This document shows, piece by piece, positions 8,945-18,904 of a DNA stretch of 64,000 nucleotides. Below the pieces are notes generated by a model. That model did no database searches. It saw nothing but the letters and a program-made list of their open reading frames with translations, and had not been told where the DNA came from. The DNA comes from Korobacter sp036501185 (GTDB lineage Bacteria > Acidobacteriota > Terriglobia > Terriglobales > Acidobacteriaceae): NCBI GenBank assembly GCA_036501185.1, contig DASYAU010000114.1, forward strand, positions 83,847 to 147,846. Reading direction: 5' to 3'. Numbering within the stretch: the stretch's first letter is position 1; the number at the start of each line of letters is the position of its first letter. The position numbers and the translations under genes are program-made.

Positions 8945-11293
8945 CTATGGCGCCGAGGGTTGCAGATGTTTATCGAACCAGCGGATCACACGATTCCAGT
9001 AGTCTTCGGCATTGGCCGCGCTCCATGTGCCTTCCCAGTGCTCCTCGCCGGCATACTTGGCGTACTCCACTTCCTTGCCCAGCCGCCGCAATCCCACAAA
9101 CACTTCGTCAGCCTGGGTCGGCAGAACAGCACGATCAAGTTCGCCCTGAATAATCAAAAGCGGGGTCACGACGCGATCGAGATAGAAGATTGGCGAGTTC
9201 TCGATGTAGCGATCACGAAACTCCCACGGTGTGCCTTCCATGCCGCCTTGACCTGTTTCCGACCAACCGATGGCGCCGGCGCTACCGGACTGGTCCATCG
9301 CACCGTAATTGCTGATCAAGTCGCCTGGGCCTGCGCTATCTACAGCGGCACGGAAACGAGAGGTCTGCACGATAAGAGAGAGCGTGGAGTATCCGCCGTA
9401 GCTATGCCCCATAACGCCAAGCCGATTGGGATCGGCGACACCAATCTCAATCGCCCGGTCGACCCCCGGCAACACCGTCTTGAGCAGATCGCTCATAGGC
9501 GTTTTCTTACGCAGAGGAGTGTCGGGAAGCAGAACTGCGTAACCGCGCGTGGCGAGTATCTGGAGATTTTCGACACCAGCGCCTGAGAGGCCAAAACGAT
9601 TAGCAGTATCCGAGCGGAGCGATCCCCCGTAAACGTCGACAATCAACGGGTAGCGCTTCCCTTCCTCATAGTTTGCGGGGAGCAGCAACGCGCCGTGGAG
9701 TTCCTGGCCGTCGATGGCCCGCCAATCGATAATGCGCACTTTGCCGAACGCCAGACGTTCCACGCCCGGGTTGACGTGAGTGAGCTGGTGGCGATCCTGG
9801 AAACCAGGACCGGATATCCAAATGTCTTCAGGATGCTGTGAATCTTGCGCGACATAGACGAGCGTCTTGCCGTCATGGCTTACATCGGTCGTGAAGATGG
9901 AATCGCGGCTGAAGTAGTGTGGTTCCTCAAAAATGCGAGTTGCCGACCCGTTAGACGGATCGACACGCCAGTAGCCCGTGTCCTTCGTCTTGTCGTCGCG
10001 CGCGAGAACCAGCATGGTGTCGCCATCTTGCGACCAGAGCCTGCCTCCACCGGCGGGCACCGCAATTTCAAGCACGGTGCGGTCCGGGACCTCCGCGACG
10101 ACACGGAACGAGTGCTGCGCCGGCGACGCCGCCCAGATCTTGTTGGAACCAACCCTTCCGTACGATTCCGTGCTGAGGAGATAAATGGTGTCGCCACGGG
10201 AGTTCCAGAGCGGGGCACGATTGTCGTCGTTGAATGGAGGGTGCTTTTCTCCACCAGTCAGGCTTTGGGGCTCGCCGCCATCTGCACTTACGACGTAACA
10301 CTCCCCTTTCGCACTGAGATAGGCGAGTGTGCGTCCGTCGGGCGACCAGCTTACCGATTGACCGTAGTCCTGTTCAGTTTTTGCGACAATCGTTTTCGAA
10401 GCGTGGTCTCTCAGGGAATAAAGATCGATTTCATAAACGGGTTGCTGTGTGTTGTCCTCGATTCCCTTCCAATTTGTGTACGCGATGGACTGGCCGTCCG
10501 GGGAGAACCAATACCCCAGCGGTCGAGCTTGCTTCACGATATGGTCAATTTTTCCGGTCGCCACATCGATGAGAGCCAAGTCGCCGTTGTAACGGTTCAT
10601 CCAGGTTTCGTCGTTGACCTTTTTTGCCGGCGCTTTCTCTGTCGACTTTTCGGTATTCGGCTCGGAGGTAAAAACCGTGACGGTGGGTCCGTCAGCCTTC
10701 GCGGCAGTCGGCGCCGTGGAAGGCGGTGCGGTGAGGTCCGCCGCCTGTTCCACGGTCATACCCGCTGGCAACACTTTCACCAGGATGGTGCGGCCGTCGG
10801 GAGACCAACGCGCCACTTGAAAGTTAAAGAACGGACGGATGATCGCATCGGAGAGCTGTCGCATTTGACCGCCGGCCACGTTCCATATCCAGAGATGCTC
10901 CGTGCCGCTGCGGTCGGAATAAAATGCAAGGCTCTTGCCGTCGGGCGACCATACCGGGCTCGAACTAGTTCCCTTGCCCTGCGTAAGATTACGGGTCTCG
11001 CCGGTATGCGTGTTCGTCACCCAGACATCGCATCCCACAGCCTCGCTGAACGCGCCCGTGCGGGTGTAATACATGTAGCACTCATCCCTCGTGCTCTCGC
11101 GTTTCCGGTCGTCCTCCACGGTGTAGGCCACCCATTGGCCGTCGGGCGAGAGGGCAATCGGCATTCGTCCCGCAAAGGAGAGTGCGCCGAGGGCGTCGCG
11201 AATGCCGAGCGGCTTCTGTTCCTGGGCGTGGACGGTTGCCAGCAAGACGATGGAAATGACGGTCCAGCGAAGGATCACGCGCAATAAGAACAT
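8945..11293 (-). CDS. Secreted S9 family peptidase (prolyl oligopeptidase/DPP-IV type)
   Basis: Serine peptidase of 782 residues. The ATG at 11293 follows GGGAGTAGCTCCG and opens a signal peptide ending LLATVHAQ; an in-frame ATG ten codons earlier is possible. The N-terminal half is a WD40/PD40-like propeller (IALSPDGQWVAYTVEDD; PVWSPDGKSLAFYS) that gates the active site in this family. The C-terminal alpha/beta-hydrolase domain has the nucleophile in GHSYGG (Ser631), the acid in IQGELD (Asp720) and the His in GEEHWEG (His752). The family releases dipeptides or acyl-amino acids from oligopeptides, often after Pro; specificity here is unknown. It should act in the periplasm or outside the cell. 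First gene of the S9-BNR pair with 6898, divergent from the ECF sigma gene at 11568. Confidence 0.9.
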   Translation of the reverse strand: MFLLRVILRWTVISIVLLATVHAQEQKPLGIRDALGALSFAGRMPIALSPDGQWVAYTVEDDRKRESTRDECYMYYTRTGAFSEAVGCDVWVTNTHTGETRNLTQGKGTSSSPVWSPDGKSLAFYSDRSGTEHLWIWNVAGGQMRQLSDAIIRPFFNFQVARWSPDGRTILVKVLPAGMTVEQAADLTAPPSTAPTAAKADGPTVTVFTSEPNTEKSTEKAPAKKVNDETWMNRYNGDLALIDVATGKIDHIVKQARPLGYWFSPDGQSIAYTNWKGIEDNTQQPVYEIDLYSLRDHASKTIVAKTEQDYGQSVSWSPDGRTLAYLSAKGECYVVSADGGEPQSLTGGEKHPPFNDDNRAPLWNSRGDTIYLLSTESYGRVGSNKIWAASPAQHSFRVVAEVPDRTVLEIAVPAGGGRLWSQDGDTMLVLARDDKTKDTGYWRVDPSNGSATRIFEEPHYFSRDSIFTTDVSHDGKTLVYVAQDSQHPEDIWISGPGFQDRHQLTHVNPGVERLAFGKVRIIDWRAIDGQELHGALLLPANYEEGKRYPLIVDVYGGSLRSDTANRFGLSGAGVENLQILATRGYAVLLPDTPLRKKTPMSDLLKTVLPGVDRAIEIGVADPNRLGVMGHSYGGYSTLSLIVQTSRFRAAVDSAGPGDLISNYGAMDQSGSAGAIGWSETGQGGMEGTPWEFRDRYIENSPIFYLDRVVTPLLIIQGELDRAVLPTQADEVFVGLRRLGKEVEYAKYAGEEHWEGTWSAANAEDYWNRVIRWFDKHLQPSAP

Positions 11294-11567
11294 CGGAGCT
11301 ACTCCCAACCACGACGAATACATTCGTGCGAAGCGCACACGTAGAGCACGGGCGTGGGCGCGACTCGTCGATTTGGCGTTATATACAAGAAACACCTGAG
11401 GGCCATAATTTTCCGGAGAGATTCCACCGTTTTTCGATCGATGCAAAGTTTCGATAGGTAGAAATTGTTCTTGCGCGCGGAAATCGGTTGTATATACTCC
11501 CCAAATTCCTACCGACGCAAGTCCAGCAGGCTGAAACTTGCACGACAGTTTCTTCCCAGGAGAGCCC

Positions 11568-12149
11568 GTGGAGCAGTTCGGCATACATTCGTCGTGGGTC
11601 GCTACCCGTGCCGGCGCCGCCGGAGTGCCGGGGCGGACGGATGCCCGACAGCGAGACCTTCTCACGGGGGAGATTACGACACAATACGATCTGCTGCGGG
11701 AACCCGTTTTCCGCTACCTGGTCACGATCGGGGTTGGGGCAGGCGAGGCCGAGGACATCCTCCAGGAGGCGTTCCTGCGTGCGTATCAACACCTGGCCCG
11801 CCGACCAGGACTGAGCCATAACGTACGAGCGTGGATCTTCCGTGTGGCGCACAATCTTGCGATCAACGGCATGAAGCGGAAGGCCAAGTTGAGTTACGGC
11901 CTGGAGCTCTCCCATCTGGATTCATTGGCCCGAGGCAACTTCGCGCCGTCAGCGGAAGAAACGCTCCTAGAGCAAGAAGCAGTTGAGCAGACTCGCGCTG
12001 CCATGGCAAAGCTGACTCCGCACGAACAGCAGTGCCTTCAGTTGCGTGCCGAAGGGCTCCGTTACCGCGAAATCGCCGAGATTGTCGGGACCGGCATATC
12101 TGCCGTCGCGGAAGCAGTCGCAAGAGGCTGCCGTAAGCTCACAGACTAG
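11568..12149 (+). CDS. ECF-type RNA polymerase sigma factor
   Basis: Sigma-70 family extracytoplasmic-function factor. Region 2 is clear (FRYLVTIGVGAGEAEDILQE, then AWIFRVAHNLAIN), and so is region 4 (LTPHEQQCLQLRAEGLRYRE, then a helix-turn-helix). No ATG lies in frame before region 2. I prefer GTG at 11568, behind AGGAGAG; a TTG at 11538 is the alternative and would add ten residues. It closely resembles the ECF factor at 29453 across both regions. Unlike that one it has no adjacent anti-sigma gene. It lies between the two halves of the peptidase island on the opposite strand and its stop is only 50 bp from the convergent BNR gene at 12200. Probable targets are the surrounding peptidase/receptor genes, an inference. 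Confidence 0.88.
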   Translation: MEQFGIHSSWVATRAGAAGVPGRTDARQRDLLTGEITTQYDLLREPVFRYLVTIGVGAGEAEDILQEAFLRAYQHLARRPGLSHNVRAWIFRVAHNLAINGMKRKAKLSYGLELSHLDSLARGNFAPSAEETLLEQEAVEQTRAAMAKLTPHEQQCLQLRAEGLRYREIAEIVGTGISAVAEAVARGCRKLTD

Positions 12150-12199
12150 AAAAACCCTGCGGCCCTGGTACTGGCGGAGAGTTTCCATCCGACTCAGCT

Positions 12200-14110
12200 T
12201 TACTGCGTCTCTGGCTTCGAATCGGAGCCCGCTTGCGCCTTGGTGTAGCCGGTGATCTCGACGCCGAGATGGAAATTCGTCTTCACCGAAGAAGCTGCCT
12301 TCAAATGCCACGGTACCGCGTCGGTCACGGCATTGGGTTCAAGGGCCGTCAGGTCTCCAAGGGCCGTCGCATAATCGAACACCGCTCCTATTCCTGATTT
12401 TCCGTTGGAAGCGTTGAGGAAGGTGGGCGGATCGTACGGCTCGTGCGACTTGATCATGTACGGATGCGCAAGTTCTTTCACTTCCACCTTGAACGGCGGA
12501 TATAACGTTTCCTTCGATGTGTTCTTCAAGCGTATTGGAACAACCGCTTCGCCAGTCTGCTGGTCGTACGAGATGGGATCGAACGCGAGCGTGATCTTGT
12601 CGGTCAGCGAAACTGGTGTCTTAGCAGTCGCAGGCTGCTCGCTTTTCACAGCCTCGCCCGTGGATACGCGAACGGCCGCCGTATAGAGCTGATAAGTGCC
12701 GCTTCGAGCATCCGTCCAAAACGGATGGAAGAACCCGTCCTCCGACGCCGTAAGGCCGATGTAGTCGCCCCCGTCCACCCAGCGAGACACGGCGGAGACG
12801 AAATCTGCGGTGACCATTCCACGCTCCGTCTCCGTAAAGGCCCCCGGCCGCAAATCGCCTGATCCGAATGGAGCAGATGCAACGCTTGATAGCCGCTTCT
12901 TTGCCATCAAGGTCGCTCCTCCATCGGTAGAAGCTGTGAAAGAAACGTAGAACCGATCTCGCTTGGGAAAGCCGTCAGTGTCGTAGTACATGATGCCGAG
13001 GTTTCCATTAGTGTCGACGGCGAGCATCGGCTGGAATTGAGAGGCGTAGGCCGGTGCGTTCGGCTCGACAGGCTTCGGGGTGGTCCACGTCTTTCCGTGG
13101 TCGCTGGACCAAGTGAGCATCAGGCGAAAACGGCCGTTTTCAACGTCGGTCCACGCAGAATAAATGCGATCGCGGAACTTAGTGCTGCGATCCACGGCGA
13201 ACACCGGCGCACCGACCTGGTCAACTTGCCCGCTCCTCTGGGCCGCCCGCAATACTGCAGCACCGCCAAACCGGGCGGTTCCGATGGTCTGAAGAGGCGA
13301 GAATGTTACGCCACCATCTTTCGACTCCGAAAACACCACCTTCCATGTGTCGGCTGTTTTATCAGTGGAATAGTTCGGATACTCGATGATCGGGATGAAC
13401 AGCGTGCCGTCGGATAGAACGAGCAGGTTCTCCGCGCCCATGCCATTGTCCTGGCTGCGCGCGACTTCGATCGGACCGATGAACGATCGCCCATCGTCCG
13501 ACGAGCGGAACAGCACCACGCGGCGCTGCATCTTCAGGTCCTCAAGTTCGTTCGAACCCGGGACGTCGGTCTCGTCCGTAAGATACACACGACCGGCATA
13601 GGGACCGTATGTGTAGTCGGTGGTCAGCATCTCGTGATCGTGATGCTTGCCGAGGTTCAGCCCCTTGTCCCACGTCTTCCCGCCGTCTTCGGATCGATAG
13701 AAGGTCATCCCCTCGAAGTTAAGCCCCATGAAATATGCGGTACCGGTGATTCCAAACCCAACTTGCGGATCGGCGCTCGATCCCGTCGGCAGGGCGATGT
13801 CCGTCCACTCCGCGCCGCCATCGAAGGATACGTAAGGTTTCGTGATGAAGCTGGCGCTCTCTGTGGTGCCCACAATCGAGCCGCCGATGAGGTTCTTCGG
13901 ATCCCGGGGATTGGCCGCCACCATGGTTTCGCAATGCGGTACGTCACCATCGCGGCTGACGAGAATGTTGGGGCCGATAAGAATCTTCGACACCGTCGGC
14001 TTCGTCGCATCGTTCTCGGCGGGAATCGCCGCGACACTGAGGAAAGCGACACCGATCGCGAGGAGCAGCTTGTTCGTGAGCTTCGAAAAACCGAGATTTC
14101 GCCCTGCCAT
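12200..14110 (-). CDS. Secreted BNR/Asp-box beta-propeller protein, last gene of the core operon
   Basis: Secreted protein of 636 residues. The ATG at 14110 follows AGGAGGCCCA, an excellent ribosome binding site, and starts a signal peptide (LLLAIGVAFLSVAAIPA). Asp boxes visible in order: SFDGGAEW, SEDGGKTW, SSDDGRSF, SKDGGVTF, SSDHGKTW, STDGGATL. This supports a six-bladed sialidase-fold propeller. The RIP-type catalytic Arg motif is absent. The C-terminal 150 residues form the same extra domain as in 6898 and 22221 (FDPISYDQQTGEAVVPIRLK; GIGAVFDYATALGD). It has exactly the same length as the BNR protein at 22221 and much local identity with it, so the two are probably duplicates. It begins 24 bp after the S9 gene at 14135. 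Confidence 0.87.
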   Translation of the reverse strand: MAGRNLGFSKLTNKLLLAIGVAFLSVAAIPAENDATKPTVSKILIGPNILVSRDGDVPHCETMVAANPRDPKNLIGGSIVGTTESASFITKPYVSFDGGAEWTDIALPTGSSADPQVGFGITGTAYFMGLNFEGMTFYRSEDGGKTWDKGLNLGKHHDHEMLTTDYTYGPYAGRVYLTDETDVPGSNELEDLKMQRRVVLFRSSDDGRSFIGPIEVARSQDNGMGAENLLVLSDGTLFIPIIEYPNYSTDKTADTWKVVFSESKDGGVTFSPLQTIGTARFGGAAVLRAAQRSGQVDQVGAPVFAVDRSTKFRDRIYSAWTDVENGRFRLMLTWSSDHGKTWTTPKPVEPNAPAYASQFQPMLAVDTNGNLGIMYYDTDGFPKRDRFYVSFTASTDGGATLMAKKRLSSVASAPFGSGDLRPGAFTETERGMVTADFVSAVSRWVDGGDYIGLTASEDGFFHPFWTDARSGTYQLYTAAVRVSTGEAVKSEQPATAKTPVSLTDKITLAFDPISYDQQTGEAVVPIRLKNTSKETLYPPFKVEVKELAHPYMIKSHEPYDPPTFLNASNGKSGIGAVFDYATALGDLTALEPNAVTDAVPWHLKAASSVKTNFHLGVEITGYTKAQAGSDSKPETQ

Positions 14111-14134
14111 TGGGCCTCCTGAACGCAAAATGTC

Positions 14135-16555
14135 CTACTGGCCCGCGGCGGAACTCGCCGATCCCGCACTGCTGCCGAGATACCGGTCGAGCCACGCGAT
14201 ACGACGGTTCCAGAAGTCAATGATGTTGACGGGTTCCTGAATGACGTGCCCTTCGTGGTCGTACTCGAGATACTCAACGTCCTTTCCGAGCCGCTTCAGT
14301 CCATTGAAAATGTTGCCGCACTGAGAACAGACGGAATCAGCGCCGCCACTCTCCAGCATCAAGGGCGTTTGAATTTTCTCGAGGAAGAACATCGGCGAGT
14401 TCTCCCAGTAGCGCTCTTTCAGGTCCCACGGATCGCCTTTCATTCCGCCCTGACCTTCTTCGTAGTAGCCCTCCCCGCCCGAGGTTCCGTTCAGGAATGC
14501 GCTGTATCCCATGAACAGATCGACCGGCGCGGCACTAGTCGCCACCGCGGCCTTAAAGATCGTGGTGCGCGTCAACAGCGCAACCGTGTTGTAACCACCG
14601 AAGCTTTGTCCCATGAGCGCCAGGCGATCGGGATCGGCGACACCGAGCTCCACAGTTTTGTTTATCGCAGGAATCACTGCGGAAACCAGATCATCCACGG
14701 GGGTGCCAGGATGAAGCGGAACATCGGGGTACAGTACCGCGTAGCCGCGGGATGCCAGCATCTGGAAGTTGAAGCAGCCGCCCCAGCCGAAGCCGAAACG
14801 ATTCACTTTGTCGGATCCATAGTCGCCGCCGTACACCCACACCACCAGGGGATAACGTTTGCCCTCCTGGTAATCGCCGGGGAGCAGCAGCGCGCCATGC
14901 AGGTGCTCATTGTGAAGCGACATGAAGTCAATGATTCGAATCTTGCCCATGCTTGCAGATTCGAACTGCGAATTCAGCTTTGAAAGTTTCCGCGCTTCTC
15001 CGTTGTTCACGTCGAGTGCCCAGACCTCATCCGCGCTCGACGCTGATTCCGAAGAGTAGACCACGGTGTTCGAACCAGGCAGGCCAGTGAGCGCTCCGGC
15101 TTCGCGCATCGCCATCGACTCATTCCCTTCGTATACCTTCTTGGCTGAGCCGGCCTCGAGGTTCACAGCATAGATAGCATCTTTCTTCGTGTCGGAATCG
15201 TGCGCGCGGACGTACATGGTTTTCCCATCGTCCGGCGACCAGTACGTTCCCTGCATTTCCATTGCGGCTATGTCTTTGATCTTCGCGCCAGGGATCGTCA
15301 CGACCTCATGACCCTTGCTGCCGTCGGCAGCCACTTCCCAAAGACGTCCCACCTCGGGATCCAAAAGAAAGAGGTTTGCTCCGCTCTTGTCCCAAAGCGC
15401 AGCACCCCAATCGAAAGTGCGAGATTCCTTATCAAGAGGATCCGAGACCTTCACCTTCGCGCCCGTGCTTATGTCGATAACCCAGGCGGCGCGCTCCATC
15501 GTCTTGCCATCGTCAACGTAGGAAAGGTGCTTGCTATCCGGAGACCAACTGACCCCCGAATTGAGGTTATTCGGGTCCGCGTAACCCAGAGCGAGATCTT
15601 TGCTCGCTCCGCTGGCCACGTCGTAAACATGAACTCCGAATGTGAACTGTTGGGTCTTCGGAACGACTCCATTCATCGTCGTATAGCCGACCATTTTGCC
15701 GTCAGGCGAATAGCCAAACCAGGAGAGACGAATGTGCTTCACGAGACGTGTGGCTTTGCCTGTCGCCACATCAATGCGAGTCAGATCTGAAAGGAACATT
15801 GCATCATAGAAAGATGAGAAGCTATCTGTTTCCGGAGCTTGCGCGGCGTTCGCCTTCGCCTTGTCCGCCGGATGGAAGGCGTATACATGTACGGTCGGCG
15901 CCGTGTCCGGACCGTCCGCCTTCTTGTCCTTACCTCCGTTGATCAGCGCCGCGTAATAAGGTGAGAGCGAGAGAACTTGAGTAAGCGTCATTCCCTCGGG
16001 TAACAGTTTCGTCAGGATCGTCTTTCCATCGGCGCTCCAGAGCGGTTTCTCTTTCCACCACGAGAAAAACACTGGCGCCGGAGAAATCTGCCGGGCCGCG
16101 CCCGTTCTGCGGTCCCATACCCAAACGGCCGCCTGCCCGTTACGGTCCGAATAGAATGCCAGCTGGGTGCTGTCGGGCGACCAGTTAGGACTCCAACTGA
16201 ATCCCGTGGCCGTGTTCATCTGCACCGACTTCCCGGTGGCCACTTCCACCACCCAAACATTGGTTGCGCTCGCACTTGCGAGCATGGGATATCCCGACTT
16301 CGTGTATCTCTGATTTTCGTAGTCGAAGCGGATATTTTTCGTCGGATCGTCGGTTTCGAAGGCGACCCACTTGCCATCCGGTGATGGCATGATGCCCTCG
16401 TAGGGATACGTCTCTACCTGCTTCACGAGGGCTTCGGGCTTCATGGCCTCGCCCGCCGCGAAGATCTGGCCAGGGTGGAAAACTGCCATGAGAAGAACGC
16501 TATATATGAAGGAAACGATTACGCGTCGCACCGCGTTTCTATCAATGTGAATCAT
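14135..16555 (-). CDS. Secreted S9 family peptidase
   Basis: Prolyl-oligopeptidase-family enzyme of 806 residues. A signal peptide spans about residues 1-34 (VSFIYSVLLMAVFHPGQIFA). A PD40-type propeller follows (IMPSPDGKWVAFETDD; NWSPDSTQLAFYSDRNG), then the hydrolase domain with GQSFGG (Ser651), Asp740 in GGADSV and His770 in HEGHVI. The ATG at 16555 has GGGGAGA upstream. The alternative ATG at 16591 would overlap the previous stop codon as ATGA and add twelve polar residues before the signal peptide. Two cysteines directly after the catalytic Asp form a CSQC motif that the other S9 proteins here lack; it could be a disulfide or metal site. Sixth gene after the sigma factor... counted as gene seven of the eight-gene core operon. 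Confidence 0.9.
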   Translation of the reverse strand: MIHIDRNAVRRVIVSFIYSVLLMAVFHPGQIFAAGEAMKPEALVKQVETYPYEGIMPSPDGKWVAFETDDPTKNIRFDYENQRYTKSGYPMLASASATNVWVVEVATGKSVQMNTATGFSWSPNWSPDSTQLAFYSDRNGQAAVWVWDRRTGAARQISPAPVFFSWWKEKPLWSADGKTILTKLLPEGMTLTQVLSLSPYYAALINGGKDKKADGPDTAPTVHVYAFHPADKAKANAAQAPETDSFSSFYDAMFLSDLTRIDVATGKATRLVKHIRLSWFGYSPDGKMVGYTTMNGVVPKTQQFTFGVHVYDVASGASKDLALGYADPNNLNSGVSWSPDSKHLSYVDDGKTMERAAWVIDISTGAKVKVSDPLDKESRTFDWGAALWDKSGANLFLLDPEVGRLWEVAADGSKGHEVVTIPGAKIKDIAAMEMQGTYWSPDDGKTMYVRAHDSDTKKDAIYAVNLEAGSAKKVYEGNESMAMREAGALTGLPGSNTVVYSSESASSADEVWALDVNNGEARKLSKLNSQFESASMGKIRIIDFMSLHNEHLHGALLLPGDYQEGKRYPLVVWVYGGDYGSDKVNRFGFGWGGCFNFQMLASRGYAVLYPDVPLHPGTPVDDLVSAVIPAINKTVELGVADPDRLALMGQSFGGYNTVALLTRTTIFKAAVATSAAPVDLFMGYSAFLNGTSGGEGYYEEGQGGMKGDPWDLKERYWENSPMFFLEKIQTPLMLESGGADSVCSQCGNIFNGLKRLGKDVEYLEYDHEGHVIQEPVNIIDFWNRRIAWLDRYLGSSAGSASSAAGQ

Positions 16556-16587
16556 CGAGCTTTTCTCCCCATTTTTGCTGCTGGATT

Positions 16588-18843
16588 TCATGGCTGTCCG
16601 GACTTGGCATTGGTAACTGGGGCCTTCGTCTTGTCGGCGACTTCGGGGTGGGCTTTGCGATTGCTTTCAACCTTCGCGGCCTGTTGCTTCCGCATTGCGC
16701 GCCAACGTTCGTATTGGGCGGACTTGTCCGGAGACGGATCTTCTTTGTCCTGAAGCCAGAAATTAAACCAATCGAGGTTCCTCTCCATCGAGATCAACCG
16801 ATGATTGGGCCCCGTGAAGATATGTCCTTCCCCTGGGTATACCCAAAACTCGACGGGGACTCCGCCCCACGACAGCGCGCTACGCATCTCCATCCCGTAG
16901 AAGGCTTCATGGTCGTTAAAGCCCATGAGTACCGGACCCGATACATGGTCGGCGCGATACGGCGGAGAGAAGCTCAGCCAGTTCTGGAGTGTCGCTCCAT
17001 AAGGAGGACCGCCGAGCACACGTTCGTCGTTCTCGTGCGAATTATGCCCGCTCATGGCATAGGCAGCGGCGCCATATCCGCCTCCGTCGACCAGGGAGCT
17101 CACCTTGAACAGTTTGGAATGGGTGATCGAGAACTCGGTAAGGAAACCACCGTAACTGATTCCCATAACACCGAGTCGATTCGGGTCCGCGATCCCCTCC
17201 TGCACCAGCGTATGCACCGCTGATTCCAAGCTCGACAGCGGACTGTAACCTTCCCCGACAGAGCCGCGAGCAAAATCCTTCCCCTTCCAGTTGTCGTAGG
17301 GTGGATAGTTGACCATCAGCACGGCGAAACCGTCGCGCGCAAATGCCTGCGCGGGGTAGCTGGAAAGCCATTCGGCCTGGGTGACAAATTTACCTTCGAA
17401 GCCATACCAAATCGCCAGCAACGGATAGCGCTTGCCTTCTACGTAGTTGAACGGCTTCAGGAGATATCCGGTAGTTTCCGCGCCATACTTGTTAGTCCAA
17501 CGTAGTTCGGTCACATGACCGACGGCAATCTTCTGTAGCTGCGGATTCACATCGGCGAGCGAGCGGAGCTTCGCGGTGCCGAGATCAACGATGGACGGAC
17601 TAGGCGGCACGTTCGACGATTGCCATACGCAGGCCGCGGCGTTTCCATGAACAGAATCGCAGTCGCTGACATGGTCGCCCTCGGGTGTAATCCGCCGAAC
17701 CTGACCATCAAAGGTGACCAGGAAGAGCCCATTGCGCGTGCGGTGCTTTCCCCTGCCGCCAGCCTCGAAGACAAGTCCGTGACTGTTATCGGACCACCAA
17801 TAATTGCGCATATTCGAGTCTTTGATAAGGTCTCGCCGTTTGCCCGTGGCAAGTTCATAGACCGTGAGAGGTGAATCCACATATCCTCCCCAGGAGGAGT
17901 ATGCGAGATATTTCCCATCGGGCGACCATTGCGGCAGGGTTTCAGCCGCCTCCCCGTCGGCCACGACTTCGAAGCTCTTGGTCGCGATCTTCATGAAGCC
18001 GACATCCTGGTTAAAGAAAACCATCGAGTCCTTTAACTTCGGCGGGGCCGAGTAAGCGACGGCAATCCGCGTCGAATCAGGCGACCAAGACAACGACGAA
18101 ATCTCTCCCTTGTTCTGCCAGAGCTTTTCTTCCGTTTTGTCTTCCAGGTGATAAATCCAAAGCTCTGCGGGAACTTTTAGCCACTGATGAGTCAGGAGCG
18201 TATAGCTATCCATGTTCTGGTCAAACAGGATGCCGTCTTTGTCGAGGTGATCCATCACACCTTTGTCGAGTGCGGGAGCGCTGATGAATCCCACTTGCTT
18301 GCCATCGGGTGACCACTCATAGGTGAACACGCCGACGGGAGTCGTATCGCTGGGGTGATAACCGACGCGCCGGATGGTCTGGTCTTCCCCCGGCACATGC
18401 GTGAACACCGGCTCGGCACTTCTTGCATCCAGCTGGTATTTCCAAAGCTGCAACGATCCGCTTTTCGAAGAAAGATAGCTAATACTGTTCCCGTCCGGGG
18501 TCCAGCGGACATCGGAAAGAGATGGTTCTTCGACCAGCTTGGTCGGGACGCTGCCCGGTGCGGTGGAAACCACATACAAGGCGGTGCGGTAGCAGTCGCA
18601 GCTTAGGAAAGCTTGCGTCACAAGGAACGCGACCCTCGCCCCGTCGGGCGACCGTCTCGGCTCCTTCACTTCACGGAACGAGACAATCTCCTCCAGGCTA
18701 ATAGGGTGCATCGAAGCCGCGCTATTAGCGGAGGCGCTGATATCAATCTCGGGGTTGTCGCCGTCGCGACCTTTTGTCGACGCACCCGAAGTGAACAAAC
18801 AAATACATATGAGCATCGAGAAAATAACGAGAGCGCGTTTCAT
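16588..18843 (-). CDS. Secreted S9 family peptidase (divergent)
   Basis: S9-type serine peptidase of 751 residues. The ATG at 18843 follows GGGAGG by seven bases and begins a signal peptide (LVIFSMLICICLFTSGAS). Propeller repeats include RRSPDGARVAFLV, RWTPDGNSISYLS and QWSPDGKYLAYSS. The catalytic domain has GISYGG (Ser563), Asp644 in FNDHEAF and His674 in GEGHIF. It carries a Lys/Ala-rich charged tail of about 60 residues beyond the hydrolase core that the other three S9 proteins do not have. It is followed within 32 bp by the S9 gene at 14135 and preceded by the S8 protease gene at 18905. With these it would give a mixed endo/exo-peptidase set. Confidence 0.9.
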   Translation of the reverse strand: MKRALVIFSMLICICLFTSGASTKGRDGDNPEIDISASANSAASMHPISLEEIVSFREVKEPRRSPDGARVAFLVTQAFLSCDCYRTALYVVSTAPGSVPTKLVEEPSLSDVRWTPDGNSISYLSSKSGSLQLWKYQLDARSAEPVFTHVPGEDQTIRRVGYHPSDTTPVGVFTYEWSPDGKQVGFISAPALDKGVMDHLDKDGILFDQNMDSYTLLTHQWLKVPAELWIYHLEDKTEEKLWQNKGEISSLSWSPDSTRIAVAYSAPPKLKDSMVFFNQDVGFMKIATKSFEVVADGEAAETLPQWSPDGKYLAYSSWGGYVDSPLTVYELATGKRRDLIKDSNMRNYWWSDNSHGLVFEAGGRGKHRTRNGLFLVTFDGQVRRITPEGDHVSDCDSVHGNAAACVWQSSNVPPSPSIVDLGTAKLRSLADVNPQLQKIAVGHVTELRWTNKYGAETTGYLLKPFNYVEGKRYPLLAIWYGFEGKFVTQAEWLSSYPAQAFARDGFAVLMVNYPPYDNWKGKDFARGSVGEGYSPLSSLESAVHTLVQEGIADPNRLGVMGISYGGFLTEFSITHSKLFKVSSLVDGGGYGAAAYAMSGHNSHENDERVLGGPPYGATLQNWLSFSPPYRADHVSGPVLMGFNDHEAFYGMEMRSALSWGGVPVEFWVYPGEGHIFTGPNHRLISMERNLDWFNFWLQDKEDPSPDKSAQYERWRAMRKQQAAKVESNRKAHPEVADKTKAPVTNAKSGQP

Positions 18844-18904
18844 ATGGACCCTCCCGAACCATTCCTCTTTCGTGGCTCGCGCACAGTACCGGGACTTACA
18901 TTTG

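Noticed and set aside
9845..11287. Long plus-strand open frame of 480 codons
   Set aside because: It lies entirely opposite the S9 gene at 8945, has arginine-rich shadow composition and no domain; a codon-bias artefact in GC-rich DNA.
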